Assembly (NCBI GenBank): GCA_039707465.1
Contig: CM077648.1
Location: forward strand, 71,629,619-71,693,618
Source: Rhabdophis nuchalis
Lineage: Eukaryota > Chordata > Lepidosauria > Squamata > Natricidae
DNA length: 64,000 nucleotides
Direction: 5' to 3'
Made by a program: the position numbers and the translations under genes. Numbering within the stretch: position 1 is the first letter of the stretch; each line of letters opens with the position of its first letter. Below are positions 63,941 through 64,000 of the stretch, in pieces. The notes beneath the pieces were generated by a model that was given only the letters and a program-made list of their open reading frames with translations, was not told the origin of the DNA and ran no database searches.

Positions 63941-64000
63941 ATGTCGGAGCCTGGGAAAGACGAACCGATGGGAGAGGCCGCCTCTCACCCCGCTGCCCAA
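63941..64000 (+). CDS. Start of an LTR-retrotransposon gag-like frame (partial)
   Basis: An ATG at 63941, 32 bp after the LTR, opens a frame (MSEPGKDEPMGEA...) that runs off the window with no stop for 20 codons. Leader and start spacing fit gag of a Ty3/gypsy-type element. The family is not identifiable from 20 residues. Confidence 0.45.
   Translation, partial: MSEPGKDEPMGEAASHPAAQ

Overview
This window contains almost nothing but transposable elements and shows no recognisable host gene, rRNA or tRNA. The organism is most likely a squamate reptile, probably a snake. That is inferred from the mixture present: many L2/CR1-group LINEs with (AAT)n or AAATA tails, L1 and ORF1-only 'half-L1' copies, a Penelope-like element, DIRS, Ty1/copia, a chromodomain Ty3/gypsy element, a class I endogenous retrovirus, many hAT-type elements with 8-bp target duplications, and a tRNA-derived SINE whose tail is built from 'ctattg'. 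Such density and nesting suggest a gene-poor or heterochromatic region. A sex chromosome is possible but cannot be shown from sequence alone.

Layout. 1-4720: decayed DIRS element (RT, RNase H, tyrosine recombinase) split by an antisense L2 (copy A). 4721-8290: unassigned DNA, a hAT MITE and an antisense L1 ORF2 end. 8293-15575: antisense L2 (copy B) split by a 4.76-kb hAT-type element (10100-14857) that carries a 30-bp minisatellite and about 2.6 kb of a 123-bp palindromic satellite. 15576-22543: microsatellites, a Penelope-like element and an L2 end (copy C). 22544-24525: a second member of the same hAT family with a purine-rich GA array. 24526-31150: MITE, SINE, hAT ends, copia gag and an L2 end (copy D). 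31155-32330: hAT-type transposase pseudogene. 32333-35803: near full-length L2 (copy E). 35806-40320: chromodomain gypsy element with two LTRs that has lost RT and RNase H. 40701-40938: MITE. 41930-44910: L2 (copy F) holding a 371-bp hAT copy and a 41-bp inverted duplication. 45060-47650: half-L1 split by a third long member of the hAT family. 47651-61999: one class I endogenous retrovirus split by four later insertions (L2 copy G, a half-L1 with intact ORF1, near-intact L2 copy H, and an L1 end inside the 3' LTR). 62272-63528: L1 ORF2 C-terminus. 63529-64000: LTR and start of a further LTR retrotransposon that runs off the window.

The main discovery candidate is the hAT-type family with TIR CAGGGGTGGGTT. 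Four copies have perfect 8-bp target duplications. Its interior holds a 30-bp VNTR, a mirror-type GA/CT array and a GC-rich palindrome. In one copy the palindrome has expanded into a 123-bp satellite whose nested segments occur in flipped orientations. Nearly every coding region here is broken; the best preserved are the half-L1 ORF1 at 54147-54995 and the reverse transcriptase half of L2 copy H.
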